Positions 46,071 through 57,658 of a DNA stretch of 64,000 nucleotides are shown here, piece by piece (the stretch's first letter is position 1; every line of letters starts with the position of its first letter). A model generated the notes under the pieces. The model was not told the DNA's origin. It searched no databases and saw nothing but the letters and a program-made list of their open reading frames with translations. This DNA comes from Trametopsis cervina. Taxonomy: Eukaryota > Basidiomycota > Agaricomycetes > Polyporales > Irpicaceae. Made by a program: the position numbers and the translations under genes. Location of the stretch: the NCBI GenBank assembly GCA_022385755.1, contig MU278351.1:3594-67593 (forward strand). The letters are read 5' to 3'.

Positions 46071-48676
46071 TCAGTGCTCTTGTCTCAACAACGCGTCATC
46101 CACCTCAACCCTGTCTAAGTCACGGTCCCGGGGCCGCTTCATCGCAACAGTACCCAAGTCGACAGTGGTAGCGTGGGCCAACACCATTGCTGCGGGTAGT
46201 TCTGGTGTATCTTTCACAGAAGGTCGGATTTTCTTGAGCTCGACGTCGTCGGCTCTGTATACGGCCGCAGCATCCGCGAAGACATTGCACAGCGTCTCAC
46301 ATAGGCTGTCTCCAGCAGTATGATCTATTCTCTTCACATTCTTCTCCGCTTCGCAATAGGCATTCGTAATGGCGATCCGAGCATATTCGAGAACTGCCAT
46401 AGCTTTGTCCATGGACGGGTGGATGTGTCGTTTGCCAGCGATGAATGTTCGCGGGTGCGTCAACGCACGGTTCCTCTTGAATTGATCAGCGAAGATAGAT
46501 GAATAGTACCTGTATTGATCTTTGAAGGTTCTCAGATCTGATCCTTCGACCTCCCTCGTCATAGTGAGGAAAACCAAAAGCCACCAAAGCGACTCGATGT
46601 CGTGCAGTGGGTTGTGCTTGAAGGGCGCAGCTTCGCTGATATCTCTGTCGATAGCATCCGGCATTGGAGCACGAGGGTTCGGGGGGCGACGACCGACAAC
46701 CTTCAAAGTCGGATCACCACGTTGCGCTGGTTTAGGCAGGATAGGCACCTGCTCGCGAGGGAGGAATATATACTCGTGATCATGCACCTCGAGGGCCATA
46801 AAATTGGCTGTTCCCTGTGAGCAGTATTAGCAGTCAAAAAATAAACGGATTATTCAGGCAGAGAAAGGTAAACGCACAGATCTCTCCGAATGGCTGTTCA
46901 TCATGTTCTTTGCATATTCCAGGTCGGTAAGCTTGACGGTGCCATCGACAATGAGGATATTGCCCGAACTGATGTCTCGATGCAGCCAGCCTGTCGAGTG
47001 CAACGCTCGCAATGCTAAGCAATAGCAATCATCAGCATCGCCATATAGTAGGTAATCGAAATGTTGAGCTACCTAAAGCTGCCTGTGCTCCAGCCTGGAA
47101 GATATCACAGACAGATGTCAGAGACTCAATTGTTGGGCCCATCTCTGCCAAAACGATCCGGTGCCGATGTTTGTTATGGCTGATTGGGACCTGGAGAGTA
47201 TGCGCGGCTTCATGGAGGATCGCTCCTACGCCTTGAGGAGCGAGGTGTAAGTCTTCAATCAGACGGTCGGCGAACTTCGAAGGCTTTGAATGCACAGTAG
47301 GGAAGTCCTGAGCATTGGATGGCAACACCGCTGCCCGTCTGATGGCACCAAACGTTGAATCCGGCAAATCATCGTCGAGCATCACGTCGCCCCAGTATAG
47401 CGGAGTCAACAGATACGTGCGGAGGAGTTTTCGCTGCTCATCGTCTTTGGCCGCACGGAGGATTTCAGCCCGAGTAACAGCTTCGCGGGTGCGATCGCTG
47501 TCGATCCAGTAGTCCTTGATTACCACCTTCTCCGGCTTGACACCACCCTTGACAATTTCCTGTGCATGCCACACTCGCGTGCCTCGGCTCTTGATTGCCT
47601 CTGCGCCGATACTTGACAGAAGCCCTCCCTCAACCGTGCGATACGAGATGGATTTCTTTGGCCCGTCAGGGTTCTCAGGATCGGTGTAGTGAACAGCGAT
47701 GTCGTAGCGGTTCTTGCGTCTCGCCTCAAGGTCTGCTGCGGGCTGCATGGTAGTATCAAATCCGAGTTGCTGAGGCGTGGCGTACATTTGCGAAACGAAG
47801 AAGTGTACAAGAGACTCGTAGTTCTAAAATCTCTTAGCACACATACGAGATCACTCAACTACCACGAACAAAACATACCTCAATAAAATCAAACTCCTCA
47901 GATACCAATATCTCTGATCGGCTGCCGAACCACAGACGCATATCTGTATCCTCGATCGTGTAGCCAACAACGAACCGTCTGCCAGGATCCTCACGCATCA
48001 AGTGGCCGAACGACCATAGCAGTTTGGTAATGTTCTGAAACACACGTTAGCATTAAACTGTTTCGCATACAACCAGGCAAGATCTCACGTCGTTGAGATC
48101 AGCAACACGTCTTTGCTGCTTCTTCTCACCCGGCGCTACAATAAATTCCCAGCAGATGGGGCTATTGCTCTGGAAACTCCTGTGCCGGCGATATACGCCA
48201 TATCCATCGGGCTTCGATATATTACTGCGGAGGTGTGAATAGGGAGTAATGTCCGGATTACGTTCAAAGACGACTGCTGGTTCTCGAGATAACTGCTTCT
48301 TGGCTGCCTCACCGACATTCTTCGCGATGGTGGCGAACGGCTCGAAGACTTTATCCTCGTGAGCACTCTGTGCAGACGGTGACTCAGCAAACGCGGCCCA
48401 GCGTTCATTCAGAATAGCTCCGTTTTGCTTCAGCGACTGGATTGCATCTTGAAGGTTGAACTTGGATGGAAGTGGTGGCAGGATCTTGTCTTTGAACCAT
48501 TGCAACGGGACTTGGCAGATTGCAGGTCCAACGTCTTTTATTGTAGCCTTACGACCGTCGTCTAGTCCGCCTGCAATAGCCGGGCCACTAACAGCGTGCT
48601 TGAACTTTACAGGGGTACCATCGTCAGTGACGGGAGGGTGGTCAGCAAAGCGGGGTTTGTTGGGCGTACTGAACAT
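46071..48676 (-). CDS. FunK1-type fungal protein kinase
   Basis: Member of the fungal-specific FunK1 kinase group, expanded in multicellular basidiomycetes and linked to fruiting-body formation. It starts MFSTPNKPRFADHPPVTDDG at 48676 and ends ALLRQEH with TGA at 46073-46071; four or five exons, about 780 residues. The N-terminal half is the family's long head (FERNPDITPYSHLRSN; LLWSFGHLMREDPGRRFVVG). WHAQEIVKGGVKPEKVVIKDYW holds the VxIK lysine. Catalytic loop: WLHRDISSGNIL, the typical FunK1 form, then KLTDLEYAK, with DLE replacing DFG. GTANFMALEV is the activation/P+1 loop, and HDIESLWWLLVFL is the family's substrate-lobe helix. No targeting signal. A TATA box stands at 48716-48725. Conserved FunK1 features argue for a real gene; catalytic activity with DLE is plausible within this family but untested. 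Confidence 0.9.
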
Positions 48677-48715
48677 GATGCGAGAGTGGAACTGTCCATG
48701 CTAACGTCCATCTCG

Positions 48716-48725
48716 CCTTTATATA
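48716..48725 (-). promoter_or_regulatory. TATA box of FunK1 gene
   Basis: Read on the minus strand this is TATATAAAGG, 40 to 49 bases before the start codon at 48676. The closeness suggests a very short leader. Confidence 0.55.
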
Positions 48726-49133
48726 TCTTTCAAACACGTTCAACACTTGGTAAGCGCAGGTTAGCTACGGAGACAAGTCGCTCTAAGAGACAGTGAGGTT
48801 TTGGTTCGAGTTGAACCTCGCAGTCCATATTAGGACAAACGTCACTCGCTCATCACTCGCGACCGGCATCAAGCATTTCAAACACGACATCAATGCTCGA
48901 GTCACACTGGCCTGAGTTGGCCATCCACGCAGTTGCTTCGCACAGCTCATACTGCATCTAGAGCAGAGCAAACCAGCCTACAGTGGCAAACGATTTCCCA
49001 GATTACGACCAGTACTGTACAATCTCTATTGCCCCTGTTTGATTGCTTTGACGACCTTTGCACAAACCCAGCAATATGGTATGGTATGGTACACATGAGC
49101 TGTGACAATATGCAGAGACTATGCCGGATACTA

Positions 49134-49466
49134 TTAGCCGAATCGAGCCAGGATATCATCAGGAATAAATGTCTCCTCGTCTTTCCGCTGATACATCTTC
49201 AACTCCCCGCCTCTACACACCACGCTAAATCGCCCTTCCTGCCCGTGCTCCAAAACGATGTATAAAATCTCGTCTAACAAGCGACCGAGCTTCTTCAGTA
49301 CAGGCTGTGCAGCCTCCGCAGCCGCCTTCATCCCAGCTGCCTCAAAGTCAATCTTCCTCACTTCATTGAAATCCCCCCTCTGGTGAATTCCGAAATCCTG
49401 TTCAGTAGCCTTCAAGCCACCGCAGAGATGCTCCAAGCACTTGACGGGTTTCAACACGTTGGCCAT
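49134..49466 (-). CDS. Small uncharacterised protein, single exon
   Basis: 110 residues from MANVLKPVKCLEHLCGGLK to IPDDILARFG, no intron. An upstream in-frame ATG at 49481 would add five residues. The composition is ordinary and protein-like: amphipathic helix AAGMKAAAEAAQPVLKKLGRLL, then DEILYIVLEHGQEGRFSVVC, a strand-like stretch, then KMYQRKDEETFIPDD. No signal peptide, membrane span or known motif. It lies between FunK1 and SDR genes, all three on the minus strand. It may be a small independent gene or a fragment of a larger one; I do not assign a role. Confidence 0.55.
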   Translation of the reverse strand: MANVLKPVKCLEHLCGGLKATEQDFGIHQRGDFNEVRKIDFEAAGMKAAAEAAQPVLKKLGRLLDEILYIVLEHGQEGRFSVVCRGGELKMYQRKDEETFIPDDILARFG

Positions 49467-50296
49467 GATTGCATATGTCATTGGGACACATCGTGGGTAG
49501 AATCTCAGAACATCGGGGTATAGTGCAGGAGAATAGCGCTACTTTTAGCCTACAACTCGCATCTTTCTTGTAGGGGGGAGAATCTGAGTAGCTGCCACGG
49601 ATGTCGGGAAGATGGCTGGGACAAGAATCAGCTTTCTCCAGTACCTTTGATATCCAGACTGGCCGCCTCTTGGTGAGACAGTCACTCCAATGCTACGGTG
49701 AAAGGCAAAGGTCCAGGCCTGTATTGGTCTTTGTCCTTAGAACCCACGTAAATGATGTTGGAGTTTTCCTAGGAACACAGAGTGAAAGACAGCTGAACCC
49801 CTTGTTGAGAATACATACCATTCACCACCCCAGCGCCCGGGAAAGGGTAACATCCCTGCCTTGTTCATTAACCATTCACACGAACGGCGGCGTCAGTCTG
49901 CGAAGTCGTTATCACCTGGTTCGCCTTTCATATACAGTTCGTGATCCGAGGCAACACTGGCACTCCAGACAGGTAGAGGAGTCTATGAAGGTCAGAACCC
50001 GACATATGAGCTTACATGAGGAAGAGATCAATTGGGGTTGGTGTAGTGTCTGTGTGTTGTGATTGATCAGTATTCACCGTCGACGGCACTGCGGTTCCGC
50101 GATAATAGAATGACGCGGGCACATCAATCAAGGGATACTTGTTGTGCGGTAATCTGCATCCGGAACGCTCACCGCAGAGGATTCAGCCAGAATGAATGAT
50201 CATAGAACTTTCAAACATCAATGCAGCTATGATACAAAGGAAACATACGCATGCGGTGAGAAGCGTATTTGATCATGATGACCAGAAATCAGAGGG
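49467..50296. other. Intergenic region
   Basis: About 830 bases. A 153-codon plus-strand frame at 49601-50062 exists but its composition is poor and it resembles nothing I know; I treat it as chance. Confidence 0.45.
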
Positions 50297-51716
50297 TCAG
50301 ATAGCTCGCGTTTGCTCCTCTAGCCACTCCCAGAGCTTCTTGCCGATGGCTGGGTCACCGGTCTCCTTACGTGCTTTACCAAGTCTCGCCCATGGAATCA
50401 GAAACTGATGATAAAAATACGTTAGAATAGGCGGAGGCTGTATGAGGCTCTGATTTACTTCTCCGTTCAACTCTGCTGCATGGGGATCGGTACCGGCATA
50501 CAACTGAGTGAGTGCGCCCATAGGCGCAGGGTATAGGATTTGAGACTGGAAAGTGTTGTCAAGTGTGAGGTAAACCCCAGAGAACAGATAGAGAAATTAC
50601 AATAATGAATTTCTTGACCCCCACGAGGTTACGCTGCAGTTCAGTACGCAGGTTTCCTAAGGCCCGGGTTTATCGTGAATTTCGTGGCTGGGAGCACAAC
50701 ATGGTGCGACGGACCTGGGTTCACGGAAATAGAGACAACACCCTTATCTGCGTACCGCCGTGCGAGCTCGCGTGCCACGACAACGTTCCCCTGTAATTCA
50801 ATTCAAATTATGTGTAGCGACAAACGAAATGTAGTACGCTTACATGTTTACTCTGGTTATAGAGAGCATCCAGTCTCATCTTGCGTCGCTGAGGAGTGTC
50901 AGTGAATGTGTCCCAGTGGAGTGTCTCAAGGTAGTTCGCGGATGAGGAGGTCGTAACGACCCGCGCCCTCTCTCCGTCTACAGTTGCGGCAATGAGAGCT
51001 GGCATGAGCAACTCCGTGAAGTACCAGTGTCCTAGAACGGGATATAATTATTGACGCAAGTGATTGCAGACAACGTAGTCCACGCACCGATGACATTTAC
51101 GCCGAACGTCATATCGTATCCCTGCGCGGTAAGTTGTTCAATGGGGTATTCCATGACCCCACTGCAAAGAAGTCAATCGTGCGGGCCGCAGACCAAATGG
51201 CCACATACGCGTTATTGAACAGTACATGCAGCTTGTTCTCTTTACTACAGGTGCAGGGTTGATCGTGGTATGTTGTGTATAAAAAGAACACGATACGAAC
51301 CTCAGAAACTCCTCAGCGGAGGCCTTCACGCTCTTCAAGTCTGCAAGGTCAAGTGGCAAAAACAAGGCCTCCTTGCCCGTTTCCCTTTGGAGATCTTGGA
51401 TGGTGGATAGTGATTTCTCTTTGTTTCGCGTCGCAATATACACTTTCGCGTTCTTGGCCAGAAGAGCCTAGTACATGCACACTTTCGTAAAGAGGTGCGC
51501 TTGAGTATCATGTGGGGCACATACCTTGACAGTTTCCTTCCCTACTCCCGTATTGCCACCTGAGACACATTGGTTTCTTAGCAAACGAATGCGATGTAGA
51601 GTAGTTGCCCTACCTGTGACTATCATCACCTTACCAGAGAGATCTGGTATGTCATTTACGCCCCACTTGGGCTTCGGAGGAAACATTTGCGCAACAACAG
51701 AGAATTGGGTACCCAT
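50297..51716 (-). CDS. Short-chain dehydrogenase/reductase
   Basis: Classical-type SDR using NAD(P)H. It starts MGTQFSVVAQMFPPKPKWGV at 51716 and ends EWLEEQTRAI with TGA at 50299-50297. The cofactor motif is split by an intron: MIVT|GGNTGVGKETVK (TGxxxGxG). A conserved Arg in YIATRNKEK suggests NADPH preference. LPLDLADLKSVK is the DxxD-like adenine-pocket segment, and LHVLFNNA is the NNAG strand. The catalytic Ser is in VVTTSSSANY, and YNQSK supplies Tyr and Lys. After the active site come NVVVARELARRY and ISVNPG, the PG motif. The group resembles retinol-dehydrogenase/WWOX-like SDRs. Seven or eight exons. No membrane segment is obvious. Its position 5 kb from the terpene cyclase makes a role in terpenoid oxidation possible, but the intervening kinase argues for caution. 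Confidence 0.92.
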
Positions 51717-52156
51717 AGTCGACGTTACTGTGCCAGAGAGATGAAACACAGATTATGTAGTAGGACTGTGAAAGCTGTTGGGCACGTTGCTAAAGCGGAG
51801 GAGCCTAAGTCAGGGTGTGCGAAACAGCACTTCTTTCTGGTAATCTAACAGATGAGTCTAGAAGTTCCTTGACGCAGGGTTCACTGATGGGCATCCTGGA
51901 TTTCCCTGCAGCATCCATGATCTCGGTGACTGAAAAATCATACAATTAGTGCGATTTACACCTGCTGCTAGAACCAACAGGTTACGAGGCGATATCATGG
52001 GCATATGGTGATGAACATGTTGAGCAGAGCTCAGGTCTCCAAGCGGGCATGCAACGTGACGCGGATATCTCAACTTCTGTCACAGTCACACTAGGTCATG
52101 CAGCAACACTGTCGTGTCTAGTCAGAACAGATTTAGGGAATGTGATAGTCATAATC
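51717..52156. other. Intergenic region
   Basis: 440 bases between the SDR start and the histidine phosphatase end, both on the minus strand. No gene seen. Confidence 0.5.
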
Positions 52157-53482
52157 TCAATGCTCCGATACTCCGTGGCTCATCTTGACTACAAGGGGTA
52201 GAATTCCTGCGTGAAGGGATCAGAATAGCGTGCATGGAAGGCATAAAGCAGTAGTACCTCCGGTTGGAAGAGGATACGATGGCCGACCAACGGCACTCAG
52301 AAACCCGTTGATAATACCACCATGCGCTACGACTGATATATCTGCCATGTCATCCGTCAGTATGCGGGGCTAAGAAATTTGATGTTATGCTATCTAACAC
52401 TCACAGCTGTCGTCCACATCATCCGCAAAGCATGTATTCAAGACGGTCAGCGCCCGAGTGACAACGTGCGCCTTCGATTCTCTCTCCTCTGCAGTCCAAA
52501 CGGGATCTTCCTCCGAGAAACCTGATTCGAAGGAATATGTCGGTGCTGGATATACACTTTGCAGGTGCGACAACGACGACCGTTTATCGCAGGTATGCTC
52601 CCCATACTCTTCGCGGCAGTTCTGTACCGCGCAAATTAGCTTGTTTCTGGTAACATCTGGACACAAAGTAGTTTACTTCAAGCACAGTGACACTCCATCC
52701 ATCGTCTGCAAATGTTGTTTTCCATGTATCTAACGCCCGCTTTAACGGACTGGCGTAATGTCGCTTCGGCACTGGAATGCTGAAAGGTATCTCTTGCTGC
52801 CAGGCATTACGTGCGTCACGGGCTTGCTCCAGGCCAAGGGGGGTAAGGAGTGGATCCGGTCCCCATGTGATTTCGTTGTCACCGTTCAGCTTAGACCAGT
52901 AGCTAAAATGTAAATCCCAGAATATGTGGACGAGCCATACACTTGAGAACAGAGCAGCAGGACGCACTCATCCCAGGCCTGTGTCACTATTAGCAAGAGC
53001 AAGAAGGAACAACGCGTAGTATGGAACGCCTAACAGCTTACCTGAGTGCCATACTTTGCTTCTCCTACGTTGTCTATTTACCCACAGCTTAAGCATGCTG
53101 GACATCAAGATATAGTGGAAAGCATACGCCAGCCCTGTCCGTGACGTCCCAAGAAGAGAACTTTGTATTTCTCCCCCTTCGAAGCACCCTGTTCGTTCAG
53201 CTGGTCAATCTTGATCTTGAACGTATCCCAACGCTCTGTAGATGCATCGATCAAGCCAAAACGAGGTGGAAGCTACATAGAATGATTTCATATTCGTTGG
53301 AATATGATGCGAGGAGAGAAGCTTGTATGGATCTAACTTACGGCGCCGACTTGAGATGGGATAGCGTTGGGAAGGTCTTGTACAAAGAATCCAGGGACTG
53401 CCTGTCGAGGCGTAGTCGTCAAGGATTTACAACTTCCACAGCACTCATAGACAAAAATACGTACAGAATATGTGACTTGCAT
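52157..53482 (-). CDS. Histidine phosphatase superfamily protein (phosphoglycerate-mutase-like)
   Basis: Phosphohydrolase of the PGM-like branch related to yeast PMU1, working through a phospho-histidine. The start MQVTYS at 53482 leads through a GTACGT..CGACAG intron into AVPGFFVQDLPNAIPSQVGA. LFLGRHGQGWHNVGEAKYGTQ contains the catalytic RHG; it is assembled from two exons. YWSKLNGDNEITWGPDPLLTPLG is a strong family signature, and RHYASPLKRALDTWK holds the second conserved Arg. CREEYGEHTCDKRSS supplies the PE-type acid region. SVVAHGGIINGFL has the second catalytic His. It ends KMSHGVSEH with TGA at 52159-52157. About eight exons, no targeting signal. Substrate unknown. It diverges from the complex I gene at 53849 across a 366-bp region. 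Confidence 0.9.
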
Positions 53483-53848
53483 GATCACTCGCTGTCGTAG
53501 ATTGCCCCGCCAGACGATGGTGGTCTTCACAAGTCTTCTAAGTTCATAGATCTCGACGGCCGGCCAGAACCGGCGCCTTTGAGGCACCCCAGAATTGTAA
53601 ACAAGTATGCCATGTTCTCAGTGTAGTTTTTCAACGAAACTGTGCACAGATCTCGAGTATGAAGGGCTGTAATTCCCTGATTTCTTGACATAGCAGTTTG
53701 AAGTTCGGTTCACATTGCAGTAAAGAAGCGCCACCATACGCTTTCTCAGCGAATCAGACCAGTTCCATTACCGGCCGTGCCGCTTTCCGGCCAATCCCGC
53801 ACTCCCCGAACCGACGACGGCAAAGCCCCTTGCTCACCAACAACGACG
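53483..53848. promoter_or_regulatory. Shared divergent promoter region
   Basis: 366 bases separate the start codons of the histidine phosphatase (minus) and the complex I 51-kDa subunit (plus). Any promoters must lie here; no clear TATA box is seen, as is common for housekeeping genes. Confidence 0.55.
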
Positions 53849-55631
53849 ATGTTCAGAGCATCGTCGTCCGCGACCCGTGCGTACCTATTCGATCTCAAAT
53901 CTTTGTACTTCAAAACGTTACTGACGACATGAGAAAGAAATATCACGGCCTTTTAGGGCCAAGCTCAGGCGCACATTCGCGACGGTACAGGAACCACCTG
54001 TCCGTCACTATGGTGGATTGAAGGACCAGGATCGTATCTTCACAAACGCATACTGCCGTCACGATCATGGGATCAAAGGCGCAATGGTGTGCTCCTCCGT
54101 TTTGCATCCAATTATCCTTTTGCTTACAACGACCTGAAGTCCCGCGGTGACTGGCATAAGACGAAGGAGATCATGCTTAAGGGCGACTCCTGGATTATTC
54201 AAACTATCAAAGATTCTGGACTTCGTGGGCGTGGTGGTGCCGGCTTCCCTAGTGGTCTGAAGTGGAGTTTCATGAACAAACCTGGCTGGGAGAAGGACCC
54301 TCGTCCCCGCTATCTCGTCGTTAACGCCGACGAGGGAGAGCCCGGAACATGCAAAGACAGAGAGATCCTGCGTGGCGACCCGCACAAGCTCATAGAAGGC
54401 TGTCTCGTTGCTGGACGAGCAATGAACGCAAGCGCGGCGTACATCTACATCCGAGGAGAGTTCTACCAGGAGGCGTCTCACGTTCAGCAAGCGATCAACG
54501 AAGCCTACAAAGCGGGCTTCCTGGGAGAGAACGCTTGTGGGAGCGGATACAAGTTTGATGTTTACCTGCACCGTGGAGCTGGCGCGTACATTTGCGGAGA
54601 GGAGACGGCTCTGATCGAGAGTCTGGAGGGAAAGCAGGGAAAGCCGCGCCTGAAGCCGCCGTTCCCGGCCGACGTCGGTTTGTTCGGATGCCCAACCACG
54701 GTGGCGAATGTTGAGACTGTCGCTGTTGCGCCGACCATTGTCAGACGGGGTGCCCCATGGTTTGCCGGCTTTGGACGTGCGAGGAATCAGGGCACCAAGC
54801 TTTTCTGCATCAGCGGGCACGTGAACAACCCGTGTGTCGTAGAGGAAGAGATGAGCATCCCCCTGAAGGATCTCATCGAAAAGCATTGTGGAGGTGTCGT
54901 CGGTGGATGGGATAACTTGCTCGGAATTATCCCAGGCGGTAGCTCAGTGCCTGTGCTGCCTATCAAGCAGTGCGGCGAAGTTCTGTGAGTACTTCCCCCC
55001 AAAGCATACTCATGTCATCTCACTCCACGTAGCATGGACTACGACTCTCTGAAGGACGCCCAATCTGGTCTTGGAACTGGCGCTGTCATCGTTATGAATA
55101 AAAGCACAGATATCGTCAAAGCCATCGCTCGATTTGCCCACGTACGTTGCATTCGCTTTCCATGTGAACGCATCGAATGCTCATCGTGATCTTAGTTCTA
55201 TAAGCATGAGTCGTGCGGCCAATGCACTCCCTGCCGAGAGGGCACAACTTGGATGATGAACATGATGGATCGGTTCGTCGAGGGACGAGGTCACCAGCGA
55301 GAGATCGATATGCTCCTCGAGTTGACGTAAGTATTGTCGAATCGACATCACTCGCGTGAATCTCACTCATCGTCTACCCCACAATAGCAAACAGATCGAA
55401 GGACGTACGATCTGTGCTCTAGGAGATGCCGCCGCCTGGCCTATACAGGGTCTCATGCGCCACTTCCGCCCTGAAGTCGAGAAGCGTATCGACGCTTTCC
55501 GGGAGGCTAACGGAAAGGTTTTGTTCGGTGGTCGATTGTTGAGCACGCAGACGGACCCTACACTGGCATTGCCTGATAACTTGGGCGCGTTCGTACCAGA
55601 GGTTGCGCCGCCATCATCGACATCGGCTTAG
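53849..55631 (+). CDS. NDUFV1: NADH:ubiquinone oxidoreductase 51-kDa subunit
   Basis: Flavoprotein of the complex I matrix arm: binds NADH and FMN and carries iron-sulfur cluster N3. Six exons (53849-53880, 53957-54086, 54140-54984, 55033-55141, 55196-55326, 55388-55631) give 496 residues. [19 protein letters not shown] is a mitochondrial presequence whose first exon is only 32 nt. [12 protein letters not shown] opens the mature protein. NADH/FMN motifs: [32 protein letters not shown] and [19 protein letters not shown]. The 4Fe-4S cysteines are in [16 protein letters not shown] plus the later [14 protein letters not shown]. The 52-nt intron 54087-54139 rejoins KGAM with [11 protein letters not shown]; reading through it produces a long open frame that could mislead an annotator. 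No anomalies. Gene symbol is the animal name; fungal equivalents are called nuo51. Confidence 0.97.
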
Positions 55632-56454
55632 AGTGCCCTTGGATGTCCACGAGCCATGTTGGGCCTGACGTAGCGAGTAGTTAGAGTACCGTACAAAACA
55701 TACAAGCTCTTTATTGCCACCACCGATACAAAACCTACAAGCACTGAGGCTACCGCTGGTGATTGTTAGCAGGTAAGCACCCAATGCTTCTAGTCACAAC
55801 ACGACCTCGCGATGGGATGAACGAATGGGAGCAGCGGTGATACACTCACTATTTCCCAAAGATTCAAAATGTTAATTATCTTCTTAGAGCAAAATTCGAA
55901 AGTGAGGCAAGTAGAAAAGGATGGTGTCGGTGCGGTGTGCTACCATATTTGGCAGAAAGCGCATTGATGGCATCACTGCGAGCAAGGTTTCCCACGATGA
56001 TACAGCAGGCTAAGCTGGCTCATCAGCATGCCACCACAACTAACAGCAATCTCATTTAGATTTATTGAGATGAGACGTACACAGGAAAGGAGACTCAAGC
56101 ATGGACGTAGTTCTTGGCGGTACTGCACCGCAGAGAGAGCTATCACTGAATTCACTAGCTGATCACCGCCTCATGACACGAGTATAGCCCCTCACCATGC
56201 ACAGACTTCTCGCGTACCTTAGTCGCGAGTTTCGTGCCTGGGATTGTGAAGACCAAGCATAGCCCCGGGACGAGTCGGATGTCATTCTCCGAGGAAGAGC
56301 CCAACTCGCTGCACTTTAATACCATGCCTTTCACACCTTATCGTTGTGTTGTCTCTCTGCCTGTTGACCTAACTGCTCGCCCTGACAGCGCAGGTGCTCA
56401 CCTAGTCTGCCATAACTCACAACCTGTGGAAGAGATACCGCAGAACTCAAGTTC
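55632..56454. other. Intergenic region
   Basis: 823 bases between the complex I subunit and the second proline-rich gene. The open frame beginning at 56234 is in a different frame from the gene that follows. No gene seen. Confidence 0.5.
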
Positions 56455-57658
56455 ATGTCCTACCCCGCGACTGGCGCACGGACGTTCTCGTCTTCACAAC
56501 GGAGGTCGACACATCCGGACGCGCACAGCAGGCCGAGCCAAGCAGGCGCCACGCTCAAGGGAAAACATAAGCTCACCAAGAGCGAGTCATCCAGCGGCAC
56601 GAGATCGTCCTATGGATCGTGAGTTAGATGAGGAGGTGTATCGAGGATTCATCCACATCGCTCACGCACGATGTCAGTCTGCTAGATCGATCCTCAGGAC
56701 GTCCAAGCCCTCTATTCGTTCGTCTTGCGGACGCTTTGTTCTTTGCACTCGATTCTAGGTGTGATGTCCCCGGCATGAGAAACACGGATATGATCGAGCC
56801 AGCAAAAGGTGCATGGATGAATTTCATGATATACGGCAGTCAGCGTGAGGTATACCCCAAGCTTCCTGAACACAACCCGCCACTAACCTTCAATTCCTAA
56901 TCGAAACAGGCGCAGGTGCTACAGGAGTACATACCGACTTTATATAGCGCCGCGAACATCCCAGTGAGAAATGTCCTCTTACCTTCCGGTGAACAAGTGA
57001 GTGCGCGGGCGTGCGAGATAGTCAGGAGGTTAACAGCCACAGCTTAGATTCCTGTGTTGGACCGACGCGGTTTCCTACACCTCTGTGTATTCGAAGTAAA
57101 AGCAAGTCCGGAAGCCGCGTGGAAAGTACGTATCTGGTCTTCGGCTGACATGGTTACTCACCAATATTTTCGTCGTGTAACTAGTTTTGGAACGAGATCA
57201 TTGCGTTATTCGACCTCGTTGATCCATCCTCAGCTTCTGGCCGCACGTTTCCTTTGCCTGTGCCGCGCGAGGCATTTCCCACGTCCCCGTATTCTCAGCA
57301 GTCGCGCGTATACGAGAAATGGAGGGACGATGTTATTCAAGACCTCACACGGCGAAACCAGGGAACAAGAACGGGCCAGAGCAATATGTACAACACGATG
57401 GCGACACCGCGGTACTACACCCCCACGCCAATGTATCCGACACAACCAAGCTACTATGAGGCGGACATAATGCGCAGCTTCACGTATCCGTACTCGCAGC
57501 CGTGGGCAAGCAGCTATTATGGGAATCAAGGCTCAAGCAGTAGCTCGGCTATGGATACTGTTAAAACTGTTGCGTCGATTGCCAATGTTGCATTGAGTAT
57601 TTTTGGGGGAGGAGGTTTCATGGGTGGTTTTGGTGGGTTTGGTGGTCTGGGATTCTAG
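56455..57658 (+). CDS. Proline-rich family protein, copy 2 of 3
   Basis: Exons 56455-56618, 56678-56849, 56910-56996, 57048-57125 and 57185-57658 give 324 residues. I chose the ATG at 56455 because only its frame (MSYPATGARTFSSSQRRS) reaches the donor after SSYGS, the same Tyr-Gly-Ser junction as in copy 1. The N-terminus is short and Ser/Arg/Lys-rich rather than proline-rich. Conserved core: GRPSPLFVRLADALFFALDS, RCDVPGMRNTDMIEPAKGAW, AQVLQEYIPTLYSAANIPV, LDRRGFLHLCVFEVKASPEAAW and IALFDLVDPSS. The C-terminus has Pro/Tyr-rich sequence, then VASIANVALSIFGGGGF and a Gly/Phe tail (MGGFGGFGGLGF). Exon 2 is 172 nt as in both relatives. An extra intron splits W-K|F-W compared with copy 1. Function unknown. 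Confidence 0.82.

Noticed and set aside
49601..50062. 153-codon plus-strand frame
   Set aside because: Arg/Ser/His-rich with no recognisable motif and no promoter-like element; consistent with chance.
54065..54886. 273-codon minus-strand frame within the complex I gene
   Set aside because: It lies wholly opposite the conserved 51-kDa subunit exon and matches no family.
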